Shown here: in pieces, positions 1-10,389 of the stretch
Layout of the letters: each line of letters begins with the position of its first letter
Numbering within the stretch: the stretch's first letter is position 1
Origin: Aedes albopictus
Lineage: Eukaryota > Arthropoda > Insecta > Diptera > Culicidae
Direction of reading: 5' to 3'
DNA: 64,000 nucleotides
NCBI RefSeq assembly: GCF_035046485.1
Contig: NC_085137.1
Coordinates: 12,912,252-12,976,251, forward strand
Notes under the pieces: model-generated
Databases searched by the model: none
Told to the model about the DNA's origin: nothing
The model's input: only the letters and a program-made list of their open reading frames with translations
Made by a program: the position numbers and the translations under genes

Positions 1-220
1 AGTCTAATAGAGGTGGGGAAGAAGATACTCCGTGTGCGTGAGATCCGTGTTTGGTGCGAAACACGTCACTACTACAAGCAAAGCGAGCTCCCATAAGAAC
101 GCGTGTCAAATAGTGACGTCACTATTTGTGTTTACATTTTTACTTATACATAGCCATCTCTTCTTCTTCTCCACCTGTAATATACTCTCATTGGTGATAA
201 TGTTTGCACTATTGTACAAA

Positions 221-330
221 TAAGGTCAAATGGGTTCGATCCCAGTCCCGGCACTTGTAATTTTTCGTCAGTTGTTCTTCTTCCGAGAGTGGCTGGCACC
301 TCTTCTGAGCATTTATGTTCTAACGGACCC
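221..330 (+). mobile_element. tRNA-derived SINE-like fragment
   Basis: The stretch holds a good RNA polymerase III B-box match, GGGTTCGATCCC, at about 232-243, followed by a pyrimidine-rich tail. No clear A box or full tRNA fold is visible, so this is read as a degraded SINE head, not a tRNA gene. Confidence 0.35.
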
Positions 331-770
331 GGAAACTTTATGATATCGGCTATCGCGGAAACTCATAATTTAAAGTGATTCCCCATTTGATTTAGCTGGA
401 ATTCCGGCACTGGTGCCGGGAATTGGCACTGAACTAGGTGCAGTAAACTCGTTAAAAATCTACTTTCCGGCAGAAAATCTTCACAACAATCACTGTTAAC
501 GACAAGTTCACGCAATAAGGTATCTGATTCAGATGAAAGAAGTGGACGAAAACGGTCGTTTCGTGTGAATTTAGGTAATGCACAATTTTGTTTATCTGTA
601 GTGCCCGGAATGGGGTCTAAAACCCTACCACTCGTGATGAAGCTTACCAAGATCATTGTTGTAAGAGTGTCGCGTGAGGTAGTTCCCAAATTGGATAACG
701 ATTAAAATTAACTAATGCATACAGGTACGTCAAGTACGTAAATATATGTACGGGCACGTTCGGATTAGCT
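331..770. other. unassigned intergenic DNA
   Basis: No coding pattern, repeat boundary or RNA gene is recognisable. Short open frames on both strands have no family resemblance. Confidence 0.5.
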
Positions 771-974
771 TTGCTACTTAGAGGGCTCCCCCACACCGCC
801 AGAGGGGATGCTTGCGTAACAACGCCAGTTGGAAGGAGCAAATGCCTCAAGTTGTTTGAAATCACCCGCCACCACTACCACCCCCGCCACAAACACCCAA
901 ACATTGCTGATTTACCTGATTCCCCAATGTGTGTTTTTTTTTCTTTCTTTCTCGGTTCGTCTCGATTCCATCAC

Positions 975-1151
975 ATGACAGCACATGCCTACGCAGAAGC
1001 GGCCACTTGGGAGCTCCATCAGCAAGGAGCAGACGACGATTCTGCTGCTGCTGCCGAAGCAGCACTGGACGAGGAGTTTATCGCCTTCATGGAAGTATCG
1101 GCTCGGCATCGCCTGGAACGGAGGAGATTGAAAAATGAAAGTGTTCATTAA
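975..1151 (+). CDS. putative terminal exon of a hypothetical host gene
   Basis: The frame reads through a helical acidic then basic stretch (EEFIAFMEVSARHRLERRRL) to a TAA stop at 1149-1151. A pyrimidine run followed by ACAG at 978-981 could be a splice acceptor, and AATAAA follows the stop at 1163-1168, which fits a last exon with a polyadenylation signal. The open frame extends back to 771, but that part is His/Pro-rich and looks less like coding sequence. I do not recognise the protein. The foldback element at 1240 begins just downstream. The alternative is chance open frame in GC-richer DNA. Confidence 0.35.
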   Translation: MTAHAYAEAATWELHQQGADDDSAAAAEAALDEEFIAFMEVSARHRLERRRLKNESVH

Positions 1152-1239
1152 TTAGATTTATGAATAAATTAAACAAGATTAAAACATTTCGTGGCCGGCC
1201 GAAGCTCAGTTTGTTGGCAATCCGAAACTCTCGCACTTA

Positions 1240-2161
1240 CAGGGGATGGCCAAAATGTTTGGGATAGGCAACTTTTTTTTCTTCCACAAAAAATTCAACA
1301 TACTGTAACTTTTTATAGAGTGCATCAAAAAATCTCAAATTTTGACTGTTTATCAACCTGTTATATGTGCATAATTGGTACAAATTTGGGTTCGATTGAT
1401 TGATCTTTCGTAAAGTTAGAACCGTTCGAGTAAAACAATATTTTTTAGACAACTCATTTTTGAGCTGTCATATCTCGGAAACCAGTGAACCGAATTGAAT
1501 GAATTTTTTTACGTTTATCAACAATATATTGATACTTATTACAACGTTATAAAATGTAATATTTTTTCACGGCGAATTAAGTTATACCGAGTTGAAATTT
1601 TAACCCATACAGAGGAAAATTAGTCAAATTTACAGTACCACACAAAAATTACTAAATGTGTTCTTTCTTTAAGCTAAATTGGCTCCAATATATCTGATAA
1701 AAGATAACTTGAGAACAGAACTGGAATATCTTTGGACATCAACACTAAAATTTATTGACATTGACGTAAAAAAATTACATTTTTTCGAGAAAAATCCAAA
1801 AAGTGTCTATCCATGATAACTTTTTTCAACGTTCAAAAAGTATCTATGTTTTAATAGTTTGTGAAGCATTTGTATATTGCTAGTGTACGTTCAAAATTTC
1901 ATTCAATTCGGTTCACTGGTTTCCGAGATATGACAGCTCAAAAATGAGTTGTCTAAAAAATAGTGTTTTACCCGAACAGTTCTAACTTTGCGAAAGATTA
2001 ATCAATCGAGCCCAAATTTGTACCAATGATGCACATATAATAGGTTGACAAACAGTCAAAATTTGAGATTTTTTTATGCACTCTATGAAAAGTTATAGCC
2101 TGTTGAACTTTTTTGTAAGAGAAAAAAAGTTGCCTATCCCAAACATTTTGGCCATCCCCTG
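1240..2161. mobile_element. 922-bp foldback MITE, TA target duplication
   Basis: The ends are inverted copies beginning CAGGGGATGGCCAAAATG, and the pairing continues inward for about 270 bp on each side, including a segment around 1450-1500 that recurs inverted at 1890-1955. TA sits immediately outside both ends (1238-1239 and 2162-2163), as in Tc1/mariner-type elements. No transposase is encoded, so it is non-autonomous. Confidence 0.88.
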
Positions 2162-2163
2162 TA

Positions 2164-2659
2164 CACCTGCGCTTACGTAATACCCTTGGTGGTTGGTTGG
2201 TTGTGTTCATGGTGCGATAAAGGGATATGCTGAGGAGAGGGTGGGGGCTCCGAGGGAATTGATGGAGTTCGAACAAGCATCTGGCGTTTGACACGATAAT
2301 GAATTATGAGAAAAAAGTGAAAATGGAAGCAGATCACTCGTATAGTTTCATTCATTCGCATGCTGCTAAATAAGTAGCCATTCATTACCTAGTAGAGTGA
2401 TCAGAGTCATGGGATTGTCAACCATATTTTGCCCGAGGTCGAAACCTGTCTTTTGTAGTGGAGTTCGAGGCAAGGTAGTGCTATTGCGGAATAGTTGACA
2501 GTTATCTGCTGTTATTGATGGACATCTCACGCGGATCAATCGATCAATCGTATAACATGTGCAGAATATTACTTAACATTGATTTCAATCAGAGATGTGT
2601 TTTTTTAATTGGTGGTTTAATGGTGGATTTTTTTGTTTTTATTTAATGCACTTACTCAG
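2164..2659. other. unassigned intergenic DNA
   Basis: Nothing recognisable beyond short GGTTGG-type runs near 2190 and AT-rich sequence near 2600-2650. Confidence 0.5.
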
Positions 2660-2898
2660 GGCTAATACAGCTGAAGCGGTAAGCGCATAGGTATTTTGCA
2701 AGAACATATGCTGAGGGTGATGTGTTGGATTCCCGGTCGTTCCAGGAATTTTTCGTAAGCAAATTTCGTTGACTTCCTTGTGCATAGAGTATCTTCGTGT
2801 CTGGTGTACGACATACAAATGCAAAATGATTATTGGCAGAGAAAGTTATCAGTTGATAACTGTGGAATTGCTCATAGAACGCTAAGCTGAGAAGCAGT
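2660..2898 (+). mobile_element. Feilai-type SINE, 3' truncated
   Basis: A tRNA-like head (A box near AAGCGGTAAGCGC, degenerate B box near GGATTCCCGG) is followed by the tRNA-unrelated body that I associate with the Aedes Feilai SINE, ending in the CTAAGCTGAGAAGCAG block. The usual GAA-rich 3' tail is missing; the sequence runs directly into the LINE fragment at 2904. The family name rests on recognition of the body, not on an alignment. Confidence 0.7.
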
Positions 2899-2903
2899 CT
2901 TTC

Positions 2904-4405
2904 ATGAAAAGTGAAGGCGATCTGACTTCCTCTGATGAGGAAGTTCTGGAATGCTTATTCAGCACAGACTTCCCTGGATGTGTGGATATTACATCTTCGG
3001 ATGAACCTGATTTCTTTTCTTGTAGTTATGATTCCCTGGCCTCGGCTCGGAGTATTGTAACTGTAGAATCGATTGAGGGGGCACTAAATAGCTTTGCTCC
3101 TTTCAAATCTCCTGGAGCTGATGGGATTTATCCTATTTTGCTTCAGAAGGGATTTGATTATTTCTAACATGTTTTCAAAAAAAAAAAATACTTGTTTGCA
3201 GTTTTGCTACAGCGTATATTCCCAAATCTTGGCGGGATATTACTGTGAAGTTCATTCCGAAACTGGGTCGTGCATCGTATGAAGAAGCAAAGAGTTTCAG
3301 ACCTATCAGTTTGACCTCTTTTCTTCTGAAATGCTTAGAACGCATTGTGGATCATCACATCCGTGATGTTCATCTGGCCAACGTGCCTCTTCATGTGAAG
3401 TAACATGCCTACCAATCTGGTAAGTCCTGTGTGACTCTTTTACACAAGGTTGTTTACGATATCGAGAAAGCATTCGCTCAAAAGAAATCCTGCTTGGGTG
3501 TTTTCTTTGATATCGAGGGTGCCTTTGACAACGTGCCTTTCGATGCCATATTGGAAGCCGCATGGAGTCATGGTATATCTCCAATGATTGGTTTACGATA
3601 TCGAGAAAGCATTCGCTCAAAAGCAATCCTGCTTGGGTGTTTTCTTAGATATCGAGGGTGCCTTTGACAATGTGCCTTTCGATGCCATATTGGAAGCCGC
3701 GCGGGGTCATGGTATATCTCCAATGATTTCCAATTGGATTCATCAAATGCTCAAAAACCGATATCTCTTCTCGACATTGCGTCTAGCAGGGATTAGGAAA
3801 TTGAGTGTTTGTGGATGCCCCCAAGGGGGAGTCTTATCATCACTTTTGTGGAATCTCGTAGCAGATACGCTATTGAGGCAACTCAAAAATAGCGGTTTTC
3901 ATGGTTTTGCCGACGACTACCTAACATTGTTAGTGGGTATGTGCATCAGCACCCTTTTCGACCTGATGCAAAACGCCCTTCAGGTAGTTGGTGTCGCCAA
4001 TATGGCCTTTCGGTTAATCCGAGTAGAACATCTTTTGTTCTTTTTACGGAAAGGCGAAACCGTGATGGCGTTCGACCTTTGTTTGCGTCTCTTTGATTCT
4101 GAAATCGTAAAGTACGTTGGAGTTATTCTTGATTCCAAGCTTTCCTGCACACCTCACATTGAGTTCAGAATCAAGAAAGCTTGTATGGCCTTAGGGCAAT
4201 GCCGGCGAACCTTTGGTATAACTTGGGGTCTAAAACCCAAGTACATATATCAAATGGATTTACACAACTGTGGTTCGGCCAATATTGGCCTATGGATGTC
4301 TTGTGTGGTAGCAGAAGGGCGAAATGAGAACGGTCCAATCAAAGTTAGGCCTTTCCCAAATGGATTTGCTTAATTGCGATGTCTGGAGCGTTCTCTTCAA
4401 CTCCC
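2904..4405 (+). pseudogene. LOA/R1-like non-LTR retrotransposon reverse transcriptase, broken
   Basis: This is a 5'- and 3'-truncated LINE polymerase gene. In order one can read the fingers region (SFAPFKSPGADGIYPILLQ, ~3100), the palm A motif (VFFDIEGAFDNV, ~3500 and again ~3640), the B motif (GCPQGGVLSSLLWNLV, ~3815) and the catalytic C motif as FADDY (~3905), then the thumb (KYVGVILDSKL, ~4110) and the TWGLKPK segment (~4225). Motif style points to the LOA/R1 group, which copies RNA into DNA at a nicked target. The frame is broken at about 3168-3240, by a 139-bp tandem duplication at 3452-3729, and again after 4250. A Feilai SINE abuts its 5' side. Confidence 0.8.
3452..3729 (+). repeat. 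139-bp tandem duplication inside the RT gene
   Basis: The segment beginning GTTTACGATATCGAGAAAGC occurs at 3452-3590 and again at 3591-3729 with only a few differences. The period is not a multiple of three, so it shifts the reading frame across the palm A motif. Confidence 0.9.
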
Positions 4406-4539
4406 ACGTGAATTACATGACATATAATGGAAGTTTACATGACATTTACATGATACTAAACTTCTGTGATATCCCACGCTCTAATTATGTGCATTATATG
4501 TCACATAATTTGACATTCTATTTTCGATCTGTGTAGAGG

Positions 4540-5690
4540 AATTCTGGGAGGGATATTTGGAAGAATTTCCAGAGCAATCCCTAGATGTATTCTTAAAGAA
4601 ATCCCTGAATGAATCCACAGTTAAGCTTTGAAAAATCCGTGGAGGAATTCCTAAAGAAATAACTGGGGGAAAACTTGGAGAAATCCCTGGTGGAACTCCA
4701 GGAATTCTTGGAGGATTACCTGCAAAAAATCCTGTATAAATTGCAAATCCTGTAAGGAATACTGAAGGTATCCCTGAATGGCTGGAGGATTCCCTTGAAG
4801 AATTCTGTGGGAATCCTTGGAGAAATTTCTGAAAAAACCTCTTGAGAAATTCCTAGCCATTTCTCCAGGGACTCCTCCAGGAATTCCACCAAGAATACCT
4901 CCAGAAATTGCTCCAGGTATTTCCTCAGTAATTCCTCCAGGATTTTCTCCAGAAATTGATCCAGAAGTTCCTCCGTGAATTCCTGTGGAAATTCTTACTG
5001 CTATTTCTCCAGAAAATTCTCTAGGAAATTTCCCAGGGATTCCTTCAGAAATTCCTCAAGGAATTTTTTCGGGATTACTCTAGGGATTCTTCCTGAAAGT
5101 TCTTCAGTTCTTCAAGAAAATCCGCGAGAATATTCCTCCAGGGATTTCTCTAAGGATTCGTCATGGAATTTATGCAGGGATTCCTCTGGAAACTTCTCAA
5201 GGAATTTCTCTAGAGATTCCTCCTGGACTTCTAACAATTTCGTTTAGAGGAATTTCTCCAGGCGTTCCTTCAGGAATTCTTTTAGGAACACCTCCAAGCA
5301 TTTCTCCTGGAGTTTCTTCAGAGATTTCTAAAAGGATTCCTCCTCCAGGAATACCTTCAAGAATTCCACCAGGAATTACCCCAGGAATTCTTCCCAGAAT
5401 TTATCCAGGTATTTCGTCAGGAATTCCTCCAGGAATTTCTACAGAAAATGATGCAGGAATTCCTTCAGAAATTCCTACAGCAATTCCTCCAGGAATTTCT
5501 CTGGGAAGTCCTCCAGGGATTCCTTCAGAAATTCTTTCAGGAATTCCTTCAGGATTTTTTCCAGGGTTTCCTCCAGAAGTTTCAGGGAAATACTACTGGG
5601 ATTCAGTCAGGATTTTTTCCAGAAGTTCCTCCAGGCATCCCTCCTCAGGTTTCTCCAGAAATTTTCACCCGGCTAAAAACACTCTAGTGA
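4540..5690. repeat. degenerate GGAATTCC/CTCCAGG array
   Basis: About 1.15 kb made of diverged copies of a ~12-bp half unit (GGAATTCCTCCA-like; complement TGGAGGAATTCC). The lattice is roughly 12/24 bp with frequent substitutions and small indels. Because the period is a multiple of three, accidental open frames rich in Phe-Leu-Gln or Gly-Ile-Pro appear; they are not genes. Confidence 0.85.
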
Positions 5691-6049
5691 ATTTCACTTT
5701 GAACAGCCCGTGCGGCGCTGCGGTGCGGTTTTTTGACAGTTCGAAATGACATTTACAATATTTCAACATCCTTCTATCTGATAAGATGAAAAGATTTCTA
5801 ATTTATGATGTGCTTGATGGTGTAAATCCAAAGAGCAGAATTTTCATGCGCTCAGTGCGGACAAACCTGCCCAGGGCAAATCACCGAAGATGTGTCTGAT
5901 GGAGTCCCTAGATGAATTCTTGAAGGAATCTCTGGAGGAATCCATGTTCTGTTCAATCAAAAATTCCTGAAGGACTGACTTTTTTTTTTCTTATGAACAA
6001 TTTCGAGTTAAGTCAAACGTTTCTCAAAGCTCATTATATAAGTTATGTC
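5691..6049. other. unassigned, with a short array remnant
   Basis: Mostly nothing recognisable. A small piece of the GGAATTCC-type array recurs at about 5900-5970, and an inverted Feilai copy begins at 6050. Confidence 0.5.
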
Positions 6050-6298
6050 CTTCTTCTTTTTGGCTCTACGTCCCCACTGGGACTTGGCCTGCCTCTCTTC
6101 AACTTAGCGTTCTTTGAGCACTTCCACAGTTATTAATTGAAGAGCTTCCTTTGCCTGCCATTGCATCAAATTGTATATTGTGAGGCAAGTACAATGATAC
6201 ACTACGCCCAGGGAGTCGAGAAAATTTTCCCGACCGGAACGAGAATCGAACCCGCCGTCTCCGGATTGGCGATCCATAGCCTTAACCACTAGGCTAAC
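6050..6298 (-). mobile_element. Feilai-type SINE
   Basis: Read on the minus strand, a tRNA-like head (A box TAGCCTAGTGG near 6290, B box GGTTCGATTCT near 6246) is followed by a body that matches the copy at 2660-2898 (GTGGAAGTGCTCAAAGAACG block near 6110) and a 3' end of AAAAGAAGAAG at about 6050-6060. The GAA-rich tail is typical of Feilai. No target duplication is clear. Confidence 0.8.
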
Positions 6299-7640
6299 TC
6301 AAAATTTTATTGCATTTGGTTCATCGAATTCGGAGATATAACGGTTCAAAATTGGCTATCGGATAGTTATGACTGTTACTTCGATATTTTTAACTTTAAG
6401 CTATTCAACAGCCCGATCTTTCCCAAATTTGGTCTATTGATAGAAAACTAGTTGCCCAAATTTCGAAAAGTTGCAGCTAGTTCCAAAACAGTCATTTTGA
6501 TTCCTCAAAACTGCAATGCCGATTTGCATATTCATATATCAGGCGAACATGCCGCTTAAAAGTCATCTCAAGTCAGGCCCCTTCTGGACCCCCTCCAGAA
6601 AAAAAAAAATCCTAGCTACGCCAATGATATTGGTCCTCGTTCATCCCCGCACATTCCTGAAGGAAAATCGCATTTCTCCATTACCTGCAATGCTAGTGTT
6701 TTTTTCTTCCTTCACCACATGTTTGCCTGTAGCCAATACATGCGGTCATCTGAAGATGGAATGCGCCCAATGTGAAACAGTAGTCAGCACAGCATCATCT
6801 TCGGTTACACATTTGAATTGAAAAACTCAACCGAGGAAAAAAAAAGAAAAACTTCCTTCGTCACGATGTTCTTTCACCGTTCAGCTGCTTTTTTCATGTA
6901 ACATCAGCAATATCCATGATACTGGAGCGAAGCTTTCTCGGGTTTGCGGGAGCTTTGTAGTAAGAACTGACTTGTACGTCTTTCTGTCGCTCTCGGGGTG
7001 CATCCTGTAGAGTGTAGAGGATGAAGAACCGAGTACCGACGAGCGTCGCGAATTGTGTAGTTGTTTTTCACTGCAAGGAGACAGAATAAAAACTGCTCAA
7101 CTTAAATTGAATTTCAACAATGGCCTCGAGGATCGAAATCAATTTTTGGATCGTAAATGTAACTGCGCCCAAGCTGTGTAATTAATAGGGTGGTTCTCCC
7201 GTTGCGATTCTGAGAGGTTGATGACCCATATCAGTTTTTGCTTTGCAGCCGATTCTGGTGTCGTGATTTGTTGAATTGGATTGTGTTTTAATAACTTCTA
7301 CCACATTCCTGTCAATTAACATGCATTTTCACCTTAACTATGGCTACAGGGTTGGCCTTGGAAAGGGCCAAATAAATTAGGCCGAAACGTCGGGCAATGA
7401 CAATTTTATCGTTTGGATTCCTTATACTGAGTAAGCCAAATCTTCCAAAATATATGACTAGATTTTAGCCCTCTACTTCCCATGGTTGCTCTAGAGCACT
7501 ATCGATTTTCGACGAACTCGAGACAAACGGAATTAGATGAATTTGAAGCAATAGTTTTTAGAATGAGATTGTAATCTCATTAGGTAAAACCAACTCTTAA
7601 GGTGAAACATCAAGAAATCCCATAGCAATTTCATATCAGC
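6299..7640. other. unassigned intergenic DNA with one inverted-repeat arm
   Basis: No gene is visible. A ~110-bp piece at 6486-6600 recurs inverted at about 8060-8160, overlapping the 3' edge of the RT fragment there. The rest (6600-7640) has no recognisable boundary; an element tail may lie near CCGAAACGTCGGG at about 7382. Confidence 0.45.
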
Positions 7641-8090
7641 AACGCTGACATCATGGCTGCATTCTTACCTGATTGATAGAACACCTCGTGTGCAACTGGA
7701 TTATTATGTGTCTGAACCATTCACTAGTTTGTCCGGTGTGCCTCAAGGCAGTAATTTGGGCCCATTACTCTTCACGCTATTTTTCAATGATGTTGCGGCA
7801 CTTCTGGGAGCCAAAGTCAAACTCTTATACGCGGACGATTTGAAACTTTACCTTGTTGTACCTACGCACGGTGGAGGATTGTCATCAACTCCAAAATGTA
7901 CTGGATTTATTCGTTAGTTGGTGCCGTCGGAATAAACTGATCGTCAGTATTCCGAAATGTGTTGTGATGACATTTCATCGTAGTAAGGACCCAATAGTTT
8001 TCAACTACAGATGGCACTCTGCACCGTAGAGTTGATCAAGTGAATGATCTTGGTGTGCTTCTGGACCCGACTGCTGACTTGAGATGAATT
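7641..8090 (+). pseudogene. Jockey/CR1-like LINE reverse transcriptase fragment
   Basis: The B and C motifs of a non-LTR reverse transcriptase are readable: SGVPQGSNLGPLLFTLFFND at about 7730-7790 and LLYADDLKLYLVV at about 7825-7862, with the catalytic YADD intact. A frameshift near 7865 leads into a readable downstream segment (KCVVMTFHRSKDPIVF, ~7955-8000; VNDLGVLLDP, ~8040-8070). Only about a sixth of a normal element remains. Confidence 0.75.
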
Positions 8091-8254
8091 TTAAGCGGGA
8101 TGGGATGTGAATATGCAAATCAGTATTGTAGTTTTGAGTAATCAAAATGACTGTTTTAGATTTGTTCATAGTTTCGTAAACTATATGAGTACGAACAATT
8201 CTTCCAAGATTTTTTTTTTCCATTTTTTTTTGCTCCATATTTGCTCCAAGAAGC

Positions 8255-8545
8255 CATGAATTCTTCCAGAAATTCAATCAAGAATTCATCTAGGGATTCC
8301 ACTAGACATTTTTTCGAGGATTTTTCCTGGGATATCTTTAGTGGTTCCTCCAGTAATTGTTCCAGTGCTTTTTTCGAGGTTTCCTTCAGGAATTTTACCA
8401 GAGATTCAGTATTCAGAGATTTCTACAGGAATTTCTCCATATATGCCTTTCAGAACTCCACTAGAGATTGCCCCAATAATTACATCTGGAATGATTCGAA
8501 GTATTTCTGCAGAAAAGTATTCCTGAAATTATCTTAGAAAGTTTT
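8255..8545. repeat. degenerate GGAATTCC-type array
   Basis: Same diverged ~12-bp family as 4540-5690, ending only a few bases before the TA that bounds the large element at 8558. Confidence 0.75.
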
Positions 8546-8557
8546 ACTTAGCAATTA

Positions 8558-8760
8558 CACTAAGGTCTTTTTTTACACGGGGGATACGTCCCGTGTAAAA
8601 AAAAACCGTGTAAAAAAAACCGTGTTAATTCGCGAAACCGTGTAAAAAAAAACGTGTTAATTCGCGAAACCGTGTAAAAAAAACCGTGTTAATTTGAGAA
8701 ACCGTGTAAAAAAATACCGTGCTGATTCGGGAATCCGGGTCAAAAAAACTGAGGGGAATC
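8558..8760 (+). repeat. subterminal CCGTGTAAAA repeats, left end
   Basis: At least four loose tandem copies of a ~30-bp motif made of CCGTGTAAAAAAA and CCGTGTTAATTCGCGAAA. The inverse arrangement occurs at 14308-14398. Confidence 0.85.
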
Positions 8761-8989
8761 TGAAAATATTTGAAATGTCCTCACCTTCAGATATTCGAGG
8801 TTTGTTTTAGAGAGTTAATAAGGAAAGGGAGGGGGGGGGGGGGTAGTGGGTTGAATCTAGGGGTTAGTGGGGAAGGGAACAAGGGATTGGCTATGGGGAG
8901 CAGAATGCATACTGTTTCAAAGGAAGATCGCAAAGGATATTTTGGGGTGCTAAGGACTGTCTAGACGGACGAAATGAAGAATCTATTTA

Positions 8990-9930
8990 GGAGACTGTGA
9001 ACACCCTACAGGTCCACGCAGCATGGTGGTGTAGAGAAAGATGTTCCAGGACACCCAGGAACTTTCGCGAGTAAAGGCTTTAATATCTACGAGCGTAATC
9101 GATTGATTGTATTGTTACATCACTGATACTGTTCAACATCCTACAGGTCTACGGAGCATTGTTCTGTAAATAAAGAATTTTCAAACTTGACCTCCAATTT
9201 TGATCTCCAAGAACTTCCGCGAGTAAAAGCCACAAGAACTACAAACATAGCCAATGGTTTCTTGCTACATTACCGATACGTTGTAACATCACAGAGGTCC
9301 ATTGAGCATTGAAGAGTATTCATTTCTAAAGATATGCTAGGTCTTCCATGAACTTCCGCGAGTGAAGGCCTTAAGATCTACAAGCGTAATCAATGGATTG
9401 TTGTTACATTTCTAATATATCGTACCATGCTACAGGTTCATGAACAATTTTTCTATAAGAAACTAATTTCCACAGATGTTCTAGGTCCTCCAAGAACTTC
9501 CATGAGTAAAGACCTGAAGATCTACGAGCGTTATCAATGGTTTGTTGACACATTACTGATACAGTGTAGCGTCCTACAGGTCCAGTGAGCATAGTTCTGT
9601 AGAGAAATAATTTCCAAAGATGATCTAGGACCTCCAAGAAGTTCCGCGAGTAACGGCCTTAAGATCTACAAGCGTAATCAATGGATTGATGTTACATTTC
9701 TAATACGTTGTAGAATGCTACAGGTCCATGAACCATTTTTCTGTATAGAAATAATTTCCACAGATGTTCTAGGTCTTCCAAGAACTTCCATGAGTAAAGA
9801 CCTGAATATCTATGTTTCCCAAGAACTTCCGTGAAAAAAACCCTTAGGATCTCTAAGCGTAATCAATGAATTGTTGCTTCATTACTGATGCGATGCAACA
9901 TCCTTGAGGTTTACCGGTTGTCAACTGCGA
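8990..9930 (-). repeat. ~144-bp satellite array, left arm
   Basis: About seven monomers, marked by CTTCCGCGAGTAAAG-like blocks near 9065, 9225, 9355, 9497, 9642, 9787 and 9825. They are the reverse complement of the units in the right arm and more diverged from one another. Confidence 0.85.
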
Positions 9931-10389
9931 CTGCGATAGTCATGAACTTTGGTCAACTTCGGACTTATTTATGCGCATTGGTAAAGAATTCAAAAGAGAG
10001 ATGATTGGGTAATTTTTGTTTGGGTTTGATCGCTACGAAACATAAATGTTGCTGACTGGATTATACATACTCAATAAGTACCCCATTATACTCCAAAAGT
10101 GAGATGCTTTGGAAACAAAACTCGAATGTCATTCGTCCGAATTCCAAATACCTGAATAATAAACGCTCGAATTTCTTTCGGCCAATAAATCACTCGCCCG
10201 AAAATAACGTTTCCCGCATAATAAATCTCCAAATGCATTGTTGCAATACTACATCTGGAATTGCGGTCCGATTGTTTACCATAATGCAAATGTTTGAATC
10301 CCAATGCCTGCATATCGTGCAGTGATAATCCGTGATTGAAAAATAACGTTTATTACATACATCACAAGCGTTGTCACTGTCGATAGTTG

